From positions 1 through 5,667 of the forward strand of contig CAMTZV010000122.1 in NCBI GenBank assembly GCA_947086625.1: a stretch of DNA of 5,667 nucleotides, read 5' to 3'. A model generated the notes under the pieces. That model was not told where the DNA came from. It saw nothing but the letters and a program-made list of their open reading frames with translations, and did not search any database. Position 1 is the stretch's first letter; the number at the start of each line of letters is the position of its first letter. The position numbers and the translations under genes were made by a program. This stretch comes from an uncultured bacterium. GTDB lineage: Bacteria > Bacillota > Clostridia > Lachnospirales > Lachnospiraceae. Shown one piece after another: positions 1 through 5,379 of the stretch.

Positions 1-1271
1 ATTGTGTTCTTTGCTTTCCTTATCCCCGGCCTTCCCTTTTCATACAGCTGCATCAGAATATCCGAAATCTGTGTCAGCAGGTAGTGGCATTTCATTGCAT
101 TATAGTCCAGGCTGTCCGCATGCTGGATGTCATAACGGATGTTTTTCTGTATATTGAAACCCTGATTCTCTATGCACCAGCGTTTCCTCCCCGCATTTGC
201 GAATCCAGCTGAATTGGAAACTCTCACTGTAAGGTCTGTGAGCCACTGGAACGTCAGCATCCTTGTTTTCCCTGTCTTTTCCTCCGTCTCTTTTATCCCC
301 AGTGCCAGCAGCGTCAGGCTGTATCCCCTGTAATCAATTTCCGGCACCCATTCCATATGCTGCTTCCTGTTCACCCTGCCTTTGCGCGGATATGTCTCTG
401 CAATTGCCCTGTCCAGGCTTTCTGAACCGCCAAAACCACGTATGCTGCGGTATTCCTCCGCAACTGACGGGATGCTTCCGTCCTTGTAACGGACCAGGAA
501 ATGCCAACCGTTGTCCTTTATGCACGTTTCAAATACCGGCTCTGATGCATACAGGCTGTCTGCCAGGACGCATATGTTAAGGCGCGGGTATTCCTTTTTC
601 AGCTTTTCCGCCAGCCGTTTAAACGCTTTTGTTTCACAGTCATTTTTGGATACGTCCTCGTTTTCATTTTCAATAAATTCCGTGCCGATGCTGACAACAA
701 AACCATCCCCAAGGACAAGCTTTGCCTCCAGAACATGGTGGTAATAAACCGCCTGTTCCTTTTCCGTCCCTTTATGCAAGACTTTTTTCAGACAGTGCGG
801 GCAGTGCCTTTCCTTAAAATGGAACAGTCCCGTGGCGTCAAAAATAATCATCCAGTATTTCCCAAGCAGCCTTGCATCTTCAAACTTTCTCCTGCGCAGG
901 AGTGCATGGATCATCAGGCTGCGGAGTTTTTCCAGTTCTTCCGTATCCATTCTCGAAAGGAATTCATTAATGGTCACATAATGCGGGAGAAATTCATGTT
1001 CCGGCACGTCGAGCGCCGTGCAGAGGTTTTTCACGCATTCATCTTTTATGAATTCATCCGTCATCTGCTGCATGCTGCCAATACAGCAGACATTCTTCAT
1101 AATAACTGTCATCAGCATGACTTCTGTTTCATATGTCCAGAATTTTCTTGGATCCTTAAGGCTGGAAAGCCAGTGGATAAAATCAGGAAAATACAGCTTC
1201 ATAATCCGGCAGAAATGCACAAAATCTTTTTCGTATTTTTTCTTATCCCTTCTTCTTTCGGTTCTCGTCAC
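1..1271 (-). CDS. DDE transposase of an insertion sequence, 3' end outside window
   Basis: The reading frame is open for 423 codons from a GTG at 1271-1269 to the window edge, with no stop, so the C-terminus is missing. The start is supported by AAAGGAG eight bases upstream and an in-frame TAA a little further up with no ATG between. Three regions fit a DDE catalytic triad of the IS4-like superfamily (RNase H fold): Asp145 in FDATGLF, Asp238 in VLADSLYA, and Glu368 in RWCIENQGFN. A CPHC pair (Cys157/Cys160) follows the first Asp, and a conserved-looking block, TEFIENENEDVSKNDCE, spans about residues 198-213. The N-terminus is basic (TRTERRRDKKK). The protein would cut and join the ends of its element. 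I recognise the family pattern but cannot name the IS group safely. No frameshift is seen, so the part visible here looks functional. It lies downstream of rlmD on the same strand with no terminator between them, so readthrough is possible. Confidence 0.88.
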   Translation of the reverse strand, partial: MTRTERRRDKKKYEKDFVHFCRIMKLYFPDFIHWLSSLKDPRKFWTYETEVMLMTVIMKNVCCIGSMQQMTDEFIKDECVKNLCTALDVPEHEFLPHYVTINEFLSRMDTEELEKLRSLMIHALLRRRKFEDARLLGKYWMIIFDATGLFHFKERHCPHCLKKVLHKGTEKEQAVYYHHVLEAKLVLGDGFVVSIGTEFIENENEDVSKNDCETKAFKRLAEKLKKEYPRLNICVLADSLYASEPVFETCIKDNGWHFLVRYKDGSIPSVAEEYRSIRGFGGSESLDRAIAETYPRKGRVNRKQHMEWVPEIDYRGYSLTLLALGIKETEEKTGKTRMLTFQWLTDLTVRVSNSAGFANAGRKRWCIENQGFNIQKNIRYDIQHADSLDYNAMKCHYLLTQISDILMQLYEKGRPGIRKAKNT

Positions 1272-1275
1272 TATA

Positions 1276-1282
1276 AAATCTC
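1276..1282 (-). promoter_or_regulatory. Ribosome binding site of the transposase gene
   Basis: On the minus strand this reads AGGAGAT (part of AAAGGAGAT) and sits about 5-8 bases before the GTG at 1271. It decides in favour of the GTG start, because no other in-frame ATG or GTG lies between the upstream TAA and this codon. Confidence 0.7.
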
Positions 1283-1365
1283 CTTTGCGAAAAACTTTTT
1301 CTTTATGTTACCATAAATGGTATGAAAAAGCAGCTTTAAAGCAGTTTCCACAGTGCGAGAAAATT

Positions 1366-2811
1366 TTACCTTTCAAAGCTGTTGTCTTTTATCTGTGCAA
1401 TATAAAGGTTGGATACATTTAAACCATGCTTCTCCTGCACATAAGCCTTAATCTTCTGGTATGTAGCCTTGTCCGCTGGCGTGTAATTGCTCTCTGCACC
1501 AGGCTCCATTGTTACCTCAATCTTAGGTGTATCTTTTTTGAGGGATAATTTGACAACCGTCTCAACATCATCCGTAAACGGAAACATATCCACCGGCTGG
1601 CATTCCTGCGGCACATAGCCCTTCTTTCGCAGCTCCTTTAAATCCCTGCCGAGCGTCTCGGGGTTGCAGGAGATGTAGACGATGCGCTGCGGGGCGAGCT
1701 GTGCCAGCGCCTGCAAAAACTGTGGTGAGCTGCCGCTTCGCGGCGGGTCCATGAACACCACGTCGACCTGCCCGCGCTCTTTTTCGGGAACCGCAGCCAG
1801 CTTTTTCATGTAGTCGCCCGCGTCCCCGTGATGAAAGGAAATATTTTTGCAGCCCGAGCGCTTCGCGTTTGCCGCCGCATCACGCACCGCGGACGGGTTT
1901 AACTCCACGCCGATCACCCGTTTCGCCTTCGCCGCCGCGGTCATGCCGATCGTTCCGATCCCGCAGTACGCATCGATCACCGTCTCCCTTCCTGTCAGCC
2001 GCGCGTATTCCATCGCCTTCTCGTATAGCACCCGCGTCTGGACAGGGTTCACCTGGTAAAACGAATTCGGCGATATTCGGTAACGGTTGCCGCACAGCTC
2101 GTCCTCGATATAGCCCTTTCCATATAATATGATGTTGCGCTCCCCGAGCACCATGCTCGTGTGCCGTTCGTTTACGTTGAGCACGATCGAGGTGATCTGC
2201 GGGTGCGCGGCGAGCAGCGCCTTCACAAAGTTGTTTTTTGACGGCAGGATCGGTGAGGCAAGCACGAGCACGACCAGAATCTCACCCGTCGCATACCCCG
2301 TGCGCACCAAAGCATGGCGCAAAAGCCCATAGCCGCTGTCCTCATCATAGATCCTGATCTTAAAATCCTTCGCGAGCGCTCGTATCGTGCCGATGATCGC
2401 ATCCGCCTGCCTGTTTTCGATCATGCACGCATCCACCGGCACGATGCGGTGGCTCTTTGGCTCGTAGACACCGCTGATCACATTGCCGCGTCTGTCCCTG
2501 CCAAACACCGCGTGAACCTTGTTGCGGTAATGCGTCGGATCATCCATGCCGATCACCGGATACACCTTCACATCCCCGACATTTGCGCGCACAAACGCGC
2601 GCTTCCTTTTCAACTGCTCCTCGTAGGGCACACCCTGCATCTGGCACCCGCCGCATTTTTTTGCAGCCGGGCAGCTCCCCCGCATGCCCTGTATCTGCTC
2701 CGCGCGCTCTTTTTTGCCCGGCACCATCCCGGTGCGCTTCCCATTACTCTGCGCTCGCCCGGCGCGTGTTTTTGAAAATTTTTCCTCTTTTGCCTTTCTT
2801 TGCCTGTCCAT
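1366..2811 (-). CDS. rlmD: 23S rRNA (uracil-C5)-methyltransferase, RlmD/RumA type, C-terminal tail altered by IS
   Basis: SAM-dependent enzyme of the TrmA/RumA family that methylates C5 of a uridine in 23S rRNA (U1939-type in E. coli RlmD; Gram-positive relatives of the RlmCD kind can modify two sites). In 481 residues it shows four cysteines for a 4Fe-4S cluster (Cys47, Cys53 and Cys56 in CPAAKKCGGC, and Cys129 in DACMIENR), the QVNPVQT motif (253-259), the SAM loop DAYCGIGTIGM (280-290), the acidic GVELN (301-305), MDPPRSG (354-360), the nucleophile Cys382 in SCNP, and the likely general base Glu417 in DDVETVV. No N-terminal TRAM domain is seen; the first 45 residues are basic and look disordered. 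Residues about 425-475 match an extension I recall in Lachnospiraceae homologues, but it breaks off after IAQIK and ends DNSFER-stop, probably through IS insertion. The catalytic core is untouched. The start at 2811 is the first in-frame ATG, with a modest GAGAG site six bases upstream. Exact target uridine is not certain. Confidence 0.9.
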   Translation of the reverse strand: MDRQRKAKEEKFSKTRAGRAQSNGKRTGMVPGKKERAEQIQGMRGSCPAAKKCGGCQMQGVPYEEQLKRKRAFVRANVGDVKVYPVIGMDDPTHYRNKVHAVFGRDRRGNVISGVYEPKSHRIVPVDACMIENRQADAIIGTIRALAKDFKIRIYDEDSGYGLLRHALVRTGYATGEILVVLVLASPILPSKNNFVKALLAAHPQITSIVLNVNERHTSMVLGERNIILYGKGYIEDELCGNRYRISPNSFYQVNPVQTRVLYEKAMEYARLTGRETVIDAYCGIGTIGMTAAAKAKRVIGVELNPSAVRDAAANAKRSGCKNISFHHGDAGDYMKKLAAVPEKERGQVDVVFMDPPRSGSSPQFLQALAQLAPQRIVYISCNPETLGRDLKELRKKGYVPQECQPVDMFPFTDDVETVVKLSLKKDTPKIEVTMEPGAESNYTPADKATYQKIKAYVQEKHGLNVSNLYIAQIKDNSFER

Positions 2812-2838
2812 TATCGTCTCTCATCTTTCCATCACTAT

Positions 2839-2847
2839 TTTATACCA
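2839..2847 (-). promoter_or_regulatory. Candidate extended -10 promoter for rlmD
   Basis: On the minus strand the bases read TGG-TATAAA (continuing AAT), an extended -10 element about 28 bases before the rlmD ATG. No good -35 hexamer is found 16-18 bases further upstream (GCCAAA at best), so the call rests on the extended -10 alone. Confidence 0.35.
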
Positions 2848-2886
2848 GCATTTATACTGAGTTTGGCCTTCGGCTTTTCATATGTA

Positions 2887-2907
2887 TACCCTTGATTGAC
2901 AAGGGTA
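2887..2907. repeat. Perfect 8-bp inverted repeat, candidate operator
   Basis: TACCCTTG (2887-2894) and CAAGGGTA (2900-2907) are exact reverse complements separated by five bases (ATTGA). The 21-bp dyad lies between the divergent rlmD and sigI promoters, so it could be a binding site for a dimeric regulator or a small hairpin. It has no T-run and is not a terminator. The regulator is unknown. Confidence 0.5.
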
Positions 2908-2974
2908 GTATAAGACTAACACAGGAACCGTGTTTTCACAACCGCCGCTGCAAAAAATATAAATCCTTTCGCCA

Positions 2975-3004
2975 TTGACACCCTTTATGTAAACATGGTA
3001 TAGT
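2975..3004 (+). promoter_or_regulatory. SigA-type promoter of the sigI-rsgI operon
   Basis: TTGACA (2975-2980) is a perfect -35. After an 18-bp spacer comes TATAGT (2999-3004), preceded by TGG, which also makes it an extended -10. Transcription should start near 3011, giving a leader of about 70 bases before the sigI ATG. This is the best promoter in the window. Confidence 0.8.
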
Positions 3005-3068
3005 CACATTTGGATGTTTTACCGCTATGACATGACACGCAGCCGCGGGATTTATGAGCTGCAGTTTC

Positions 3069-3074
3069 AAGGAG
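3069..3074 (+). promoter_or_regulatory. Ribosome binding site that fixes the sigI start
   Basis: AAGGAG lies six bases before the ATG at 3081. A longer in-frame ATG at 3054 exists, but using it would put this strong site inside the coding region, and it has no comparable site of its own. The 3081 start is therefore preferred. Confidence 0.8.
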
Positions 3075-3080
3075 AAATCT

Positions 3081-3779
3081 ATGTTTTCCAATATGGGGGA
3101 AGAAGCGTTAGAGGCCGCCAGAACCGAGGAGGGCCGCAGCGCCTTCATCACACAGAACGAAAAATTCATTATCGGATGCGCCAGCAAATTTACCCGACGC
3201 TTCATCACCAAGAGCGACGACGAGTGGTCGATCGCCCTGATCGCATTTTCCAACGCCATGGACAGCTACGACGCGGAAAAAGGGAATTTCCAGTCCTATG
3301 CCCGGCTTCTGATTGAGCGCAGGCTGACCGACTACATCCGCACACAATCCCGTTTTCAGGGTGAGCAGTCTACCGAGCCCTATGTCTTTGAAGGAAATGT
3401 GGACGAGGACGCGGATAACGCCGCTTACCAGCTCCACATTGCCCGCGCCACGAGCACCAGCGACGAAAATCCGATCCGCGACGAAATCCTGGCGCTAAAC
3501 GACATCCTCTCCGGCTACGAAATCACCTTTATGGAGCTGACGGAGTGCTCGCCAAAAGCCGCCAAAACGAAACGGGCGTGCCTGTTGGTCGTGTCGTTTT
3601 TACAGGAAAATCCACATCTTGTGGAAAAAATGCGCAGCACAAGATTATTTCCACTAAAAATTATAACAGAAAATACCAGGGTACCCCGAAAAATTTTGGA
3701 GCGTCACCGTAAATATATAATAACAGCAACGGAGATCCTATGTAATGACTTCCCACTACTACAGGAATATCTCCGGTGA
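3081..3779 (+). CDS. sigI: RNA polymerase sigma factor SigI
   Basis: Alternative sigma factor of the SigI group, 232 residues, close to the family's usual length. It directs RNA polymerase to a small regulon: heat and envelope stress in Bacillus subtilis, and polysaccharide-degradation genes in cellulolytic clostridia. Region 2 is visible as SKSDDEWSIALIAFSNAMDSYD (residues about 44-65) followed by KGNFQSYARLLIERRLTDYIR (67-87), matching core-binding and -10 recognition segments. The C-terminal DNA-binding part shows the family hallmark VPRKILERHRKYIITATEIL (201-220), with FPLLQEYL near the end. The middle (92-130) is variable and acidic. The anti-sigma gene rsgI follows after 86 bases, the standard pairing, and both are read from the SigA-type promoter at 2975-3004. 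I see no convincing SigI-type promoter (C-rich -35, CGAA-like -10) upstream, so autoregulation is not evident. The last 180 bases are clearly more AT-rich than the first half. Confidence 0.93.
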   Translation: MFSNMGEEALEAARTEEGRSAFITQNEKFIIGCASKFTRRFITKSDDEWSIALIAFSNAMDSYDAEKGNFQSYARLLIERRLTDYIRTQSRFQGEQSTEPYVFEGNVDEDADNAAYQLHIARATSTSDENPIRDEILALNDILSGYEITFMELTECSPKAAKTKRACLLVVSFLQENPHLVEKMRSTRLFPLKIITENTRVPRKILERHRKYIITATEILCNDFPLLQEYLR

Positions 3780-3787
3780 GGTTAAAC

Positions 3788-3846
3788 ATGATATTATCAT
3801 AATGAAAAATCCGGCCTCCGGCCCATAGAGGCAAAAAGAGAGCCGG
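3788..3846 (+). other. sigI-rsgI spacer with palindrome and possible stem-loop
   Basis: ATGATA-T-TATCAT (3788-3800) is a perfect dyad. Further on, CCGGC (3811-3815) can pair with GCCGG (3842-3846) as an outer stem. Alternatively GCCTC (3814-3818) can pair with GAGGC (3828-3832). The outer stem ends five bases before the rsgI ribosome binding site. With no T-run this is not a terminator; it might tune the ratio of SigI to RsgI. Function is inference. Confidence 0.35.
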
Positions 3847-3850
3847 TTAG

Positions 3851-3857
3851 AAAGGAG
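3851..3857 (+). promoter_or_regulatory. Ribosome binding site of rsgI
   Basis: AAAGGAG lies eight bases before the ATG at 3866. It is strong and independent, so rsgI translation need not be coupled to sigI. Confidence 0.75.
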
Positions 3858-3865
3858 AAGGAACG

Positions 3866-5158
3866 ATGAAAGCCGTTATTGTAGATCGGAACGGAAACGA
3901 TGCCGTGGCACTCCGCGACGACGGCCGTTTTGTAAAGCTCAAAAATGAAAATTACCGGATCGGCCAGCAGATCACCCTGAAGTCACAGACCATCCGTTTC
4001 CCGAAGCAGGCTGCCATCGCTGCCTCCGCCGCGCTTGTGATTCTTGCAGGCAGCGGTTTCGGCAGATATACGTGGAGCAATCCGATTTCGTATGTCAGTC
4101 TGGACGTCAATCCTTCTATCGCTTACTCGCTCAACGAGTTTAACCGCGTCATCGCCGTAAACGGCATGAATGACGAAGGCGTCGCTGTTGTGGACGCCGT
4201 GGGCAGCTCCCTGAAAAATGTGGACATTACCACTGCTCTGACGATCACCGTCGAGCAGCTGTCCACAGAAGCTTATCTGGATGCGGAAAACACCAACTAT
4301 ATGGTGATCGGTGTTTACTCCGACAAGGATTCCAGGGCCGATGCTCTGATGACTACGGTGGACGCCTTTTGCACGGACACCATAGAAACCTGCTCCGTAA
4401 CGACGGTAAATGTCTCGAAGGAGACAAAGGAATCTGCAGATTCCTACGGCATTACCGCAGGCAAGATGGAGCTGATCAATGAAATCGCCAGTGTCGCAAA
4501 CGATCCCGATACCGTCGACCCCACTGTTTTGGCCGATTTGACGGTTGCGGAGCTGGAACAGACAAAAGAGGCGGCAGCCTCCGGCACTTCCGTACCGGAT
4601 GCGGTCGCAGCGGTGGCCTCTCCCCAACCGGAGACAAAGCCCGACGCGAATGCAGTCGCTTCCGATGACAAATCCGCCGAAACCACGACCGGTGAACCGA
4701 AACCCGACGCCAGCTCGTCCGACAAAAAGGACCCGTCTGCAAACGAGCCGGTTCCCACAGCGGATGATAAGACAGGCGACAACAGCCAGAGCGTTTCCGC
4801 GGACAATTCTTCCTCCGCGAACAACCCCGCTTCCCCGGATCAACCGCAGTCCGGCAGCAGCACGGACAAAACCGGAACCGGAAGCTCTGACAAGAAGGAT
4901 GAGGGCGCATCCTCCGACAAGAAGGACGAGACCACATCCTCCGACAAGAAGGATGAAGGCACATCCTCCGACAAGAAGGACGAGGACACATCCTCCGACA
5001 AGAAGGATGATGCCTCCGAGGACAGCAGCGAACAGACAAACAGCAACCTTGTACCCGAACCGGAGCCGGAGATCGTCACCGAGATTATTTCCGAAATGCT
5101 CGCCGATTCCACGTCTGATACGTCTGTCCCGACAACTACCGGCAATATGCTTAGCTAA
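3866..5158 (+). CDS. rsgI: Membrane anti-sigma factor RsgI with low-complexity extracellular tail
   Basis: Anti-sigma factor of SigI, 430 residues, single-pass membrane protein. Residues 1-42 form the small cytoplasmic RsgI N-terminal domain that binds SigI (MKAVIVDRNGNDAVAL, GRFVKLKN). Residues about 47-65 are the transmembrane helix. The extracellular family domain follows from about 76, with YVSLDVNPSIAYSLNEFNRV; Asn82-Pro83 is the site where known RsgI proteins cut themselves, a prelude to regulated intramembrane proteolysis. The domain closes with the family motif YGITAGKMELINEI (194-207). Two cysteines, Cys169 and Cys176, are the only ones in the protein and could form a disulphide. From about 220 to 430 the chain is Ser/Thr/Asp/Lys/Pro/Ala-rich and looks disordered, with five nine-residue repeats at 340-383 and a possible short helix EIVTEIISEML (402-412). 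No carbohydrate-binding, PA14, hydrolase or wall-anchor motif is seen, so the signal sensed is unknown. It forms an operon with sigI. Confidence 0.9.
   Translation: MKAVIVDRNGNDAVALRDDGRFVKLKNENYRIGQQITLKSQTIRFPKQAAIAASAALVILAGSGFGRYTWSNPISYVSLDVNPSIAYSLNEFNRVIAVNGMNDEGVAVVDAVGSSLKNVDITTALTITVEQLSTEAYLDAENTNYMVIGVYSDKDSRADALMTTVDAFCTDTIETCSVTTVNVSKETKESADSYGITAGKMELINEIASVANDPDTVDPTVLADLTVAELEQTKEAAASGTSVPDAVAAVASPQPETKPDANAVASDDKSAETTTGEPKPDASSSDKKDPSANEPVPTADDKTGDNSQSVSADNSSSANNPASPDQPQSGSSTDKTGTGSSDKKDEGASSDKKDETTSSDKKDEGTSSDKKDEDTSSDKKDDASEDSSEQTNSNLVPEPEPEIVTEIISEMLADSTSDTSVPTTTGNMLS
4883..5014 (+). repeat. 27-bp tandem repeat coding for SSDKKDExx
   Basis: Four full copies and a shortened fifth encode SSDKKDEGA, SSDKKDETT, SSDKKDEGT, SSDKKDEDT and SSDKKDDA. 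The copies are nearly identical in DNA (TCCGACAAGAAGGA core), with silent changes such as GAC/GAT and GAG/GAA, so they arose by duplication and have begun to diverge. Unit length is a multiple of three, so gain or loss would keep rsgI in frame. A lone earlier copy, SSDKKDPS, lies at 4715-4738. Confidence 0.9.
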
Positions 5159-5175
5159 GCTATTTCCCACATAAT

Positions 5176-5203
5176 CGAGCAGGGAGGGGTTTCTCCCTGC
5201 TCG
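5176..5203 (+). other. Stem-loop just after rsgI
   Basis: CGAGCAGGGAG (5176-5186) and CTCCCTGCTCG (5193-5203) are perfect 11-bp complements around a GGGTTT loop, 17 bases after the rsgI stop. No T-run follows, so it may protect the mRNA 3' end or slow polymerase rather than terminate alone. Confidence 0.6.
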
Positions 5204-5205
5204 CC

Positions 5206-5256
5206 GCGCGGGGCGCATACTGCGTCAGCAGTTGATTTCTACATACGCCCCAGCGC
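5206..5256. other. Second GC-rich inverted repeat
   Basis: GCGCGGGGCG (5206-5215) can pair with CGCCCC-A-GCGC (5246-5256) with one bulged base and a 30-base loop. It sits between the rsgI stem-loop and the terminator. The long loop makes real folding uncertain. Confidence 0.3.
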
Positions 5257-5291
5257 AAAAAAAAGAGGCCGGAAAATCCGGCCTCTTTTTT
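5257..5291. terminator. Bidirectional intrinsic terminator
   Basis: The arms at 5259-5273 and 5277-5291 are exact complements (AAAAAAGAGGCCGGA and its reverse complement) with an AAA loop. The GC core is GAGGCCGGA, followed by six T on the plus strand and flanked by an A-run that gives a T-run on the minus strand. It should end the sigI-rsgI transcript and insulate the CoA-transferase gene. Confidence 0.9.
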
Positions 5292-5302
5292 GTTATGCAG
5301 CG

Positions 5303-5331
5303 TTGCGCTGCACAGGAAAAAATGTTACGAT
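5303..5331 (+). promoter_or_regulatory. Candidate promoter of the CoA-transferase gene
   Basis: TTGCGC (5303-5308), a 17-bp spacer, then TACGAT (5326-5331) preceded by TGT, giving an extended -10. Both hexamers deviate from consensus, so this is moderate. It is the only SigA-like candidate seen between the terminator and the gene. A perfect 7-bp inverted repeat, TGCAGCG-TTG-CGCTGCA (5296-5312), covers the -35 and might be an operator. Confidence 0.4.
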
Positions 5332-5363
5332 AGTACACAGGTAATACCAGCACAACGAATACT

Positions 5364-5370
5364 AAGGAGG
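5364..5370 (+). promoter_or_regulatory. Ribosome binding site of the CoA-transferase gene
   Basis: AAGGAGG is a near-perfect anti-16S match, nine bases before the ATG at 5380, suiting a highly expressed metabolic gene. Confidence 0.8.
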
Positions 5371-5379
5371 TATTTTTCA

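Larger units (their letters stand above)
1..1381 (-). mobile_element. Insertion sequence, inner (transposase 5') end; other end outside window
   Basis: The element comprises the transposase frame plus about 100 bases of AT-rich leader. The inner boundary is placed near 1375-1386 by inference: the neighbouring methyltransferase protein stops resembling its family after IAQIK (codon ending at 1387) and reaches a stop at 1366. A 7-bp inverted pair, CAGCTTT at 1331-1337 and AAAGCTG at 1375-1381, and a palindrome TACCAT-AA-ATGGTA at 1309-1322 lie in the leader. None is proven to be the terminal repeat, since the other end is not visible. Target duplication cannot be assessed. Confidence 0.65.

Noticed and set aside
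735..1316. Plus-strand open frame of 193 codons
   Set aside because: It is antisense to the transposase frame, which has a DDE triad and a good ribosome binding site.
1309..1322. TACCAT-AA-ATGGTA as the terminal inverted repeat of the IS
   Set aside because: It is self-complementary and internal to the likely boundary near 1380. A terminal repeat must pair with the far end, which is outside the window.
2314..2775. Plus-strand open frame of 153 codons
   Set aside because: It is the shadow of rlmD on the other strand, with no recognisable motif and no ribosome binding site.
2896..2901. TTGACA as a second sigI promoter -35
   Set aside because: No -10 is found 16-18 bases on; the hexamer is part of the 2887-2907 dyad. 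The promoter at 2975-3004 is much better.
3054..3080. Nine-residue N-terminal extension of SigI
   Set aside because: The AAGGAG at 3069-3074 fits the ATG at 3081, and the extension adds nothing family-like.
4883..5014. CRISPR-like or other DNA-level repeat array
   Set aside because: The units are contiguous without spacers, keep the rsgI frame and encode a regular protein repeat.
4545..5174. Plus-strand open frame of 209 codons rich in Arg and Pro
   Set aside because: It is an alternative frame of the rsgI repeat region with extreme composition (RRMRAHPPT-type repeats). No start signal supports it.
3983..5218. A 411-codon open frame on the minus strand
   Set aside because: It lies opposite rsgI, whose family motifs, start and ribosome binding site are clear. 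Its Gly/Val/Leu-rich composition comes from reading repetitive codons backwards.
5340..5379. SigI-type promoter before the CoA-transferase (ACC and CGAA present)
   Set aside because: ACC and CGAA lie only a few bases apart, far too close for -35 and -10 elements, and the C-run is missing.
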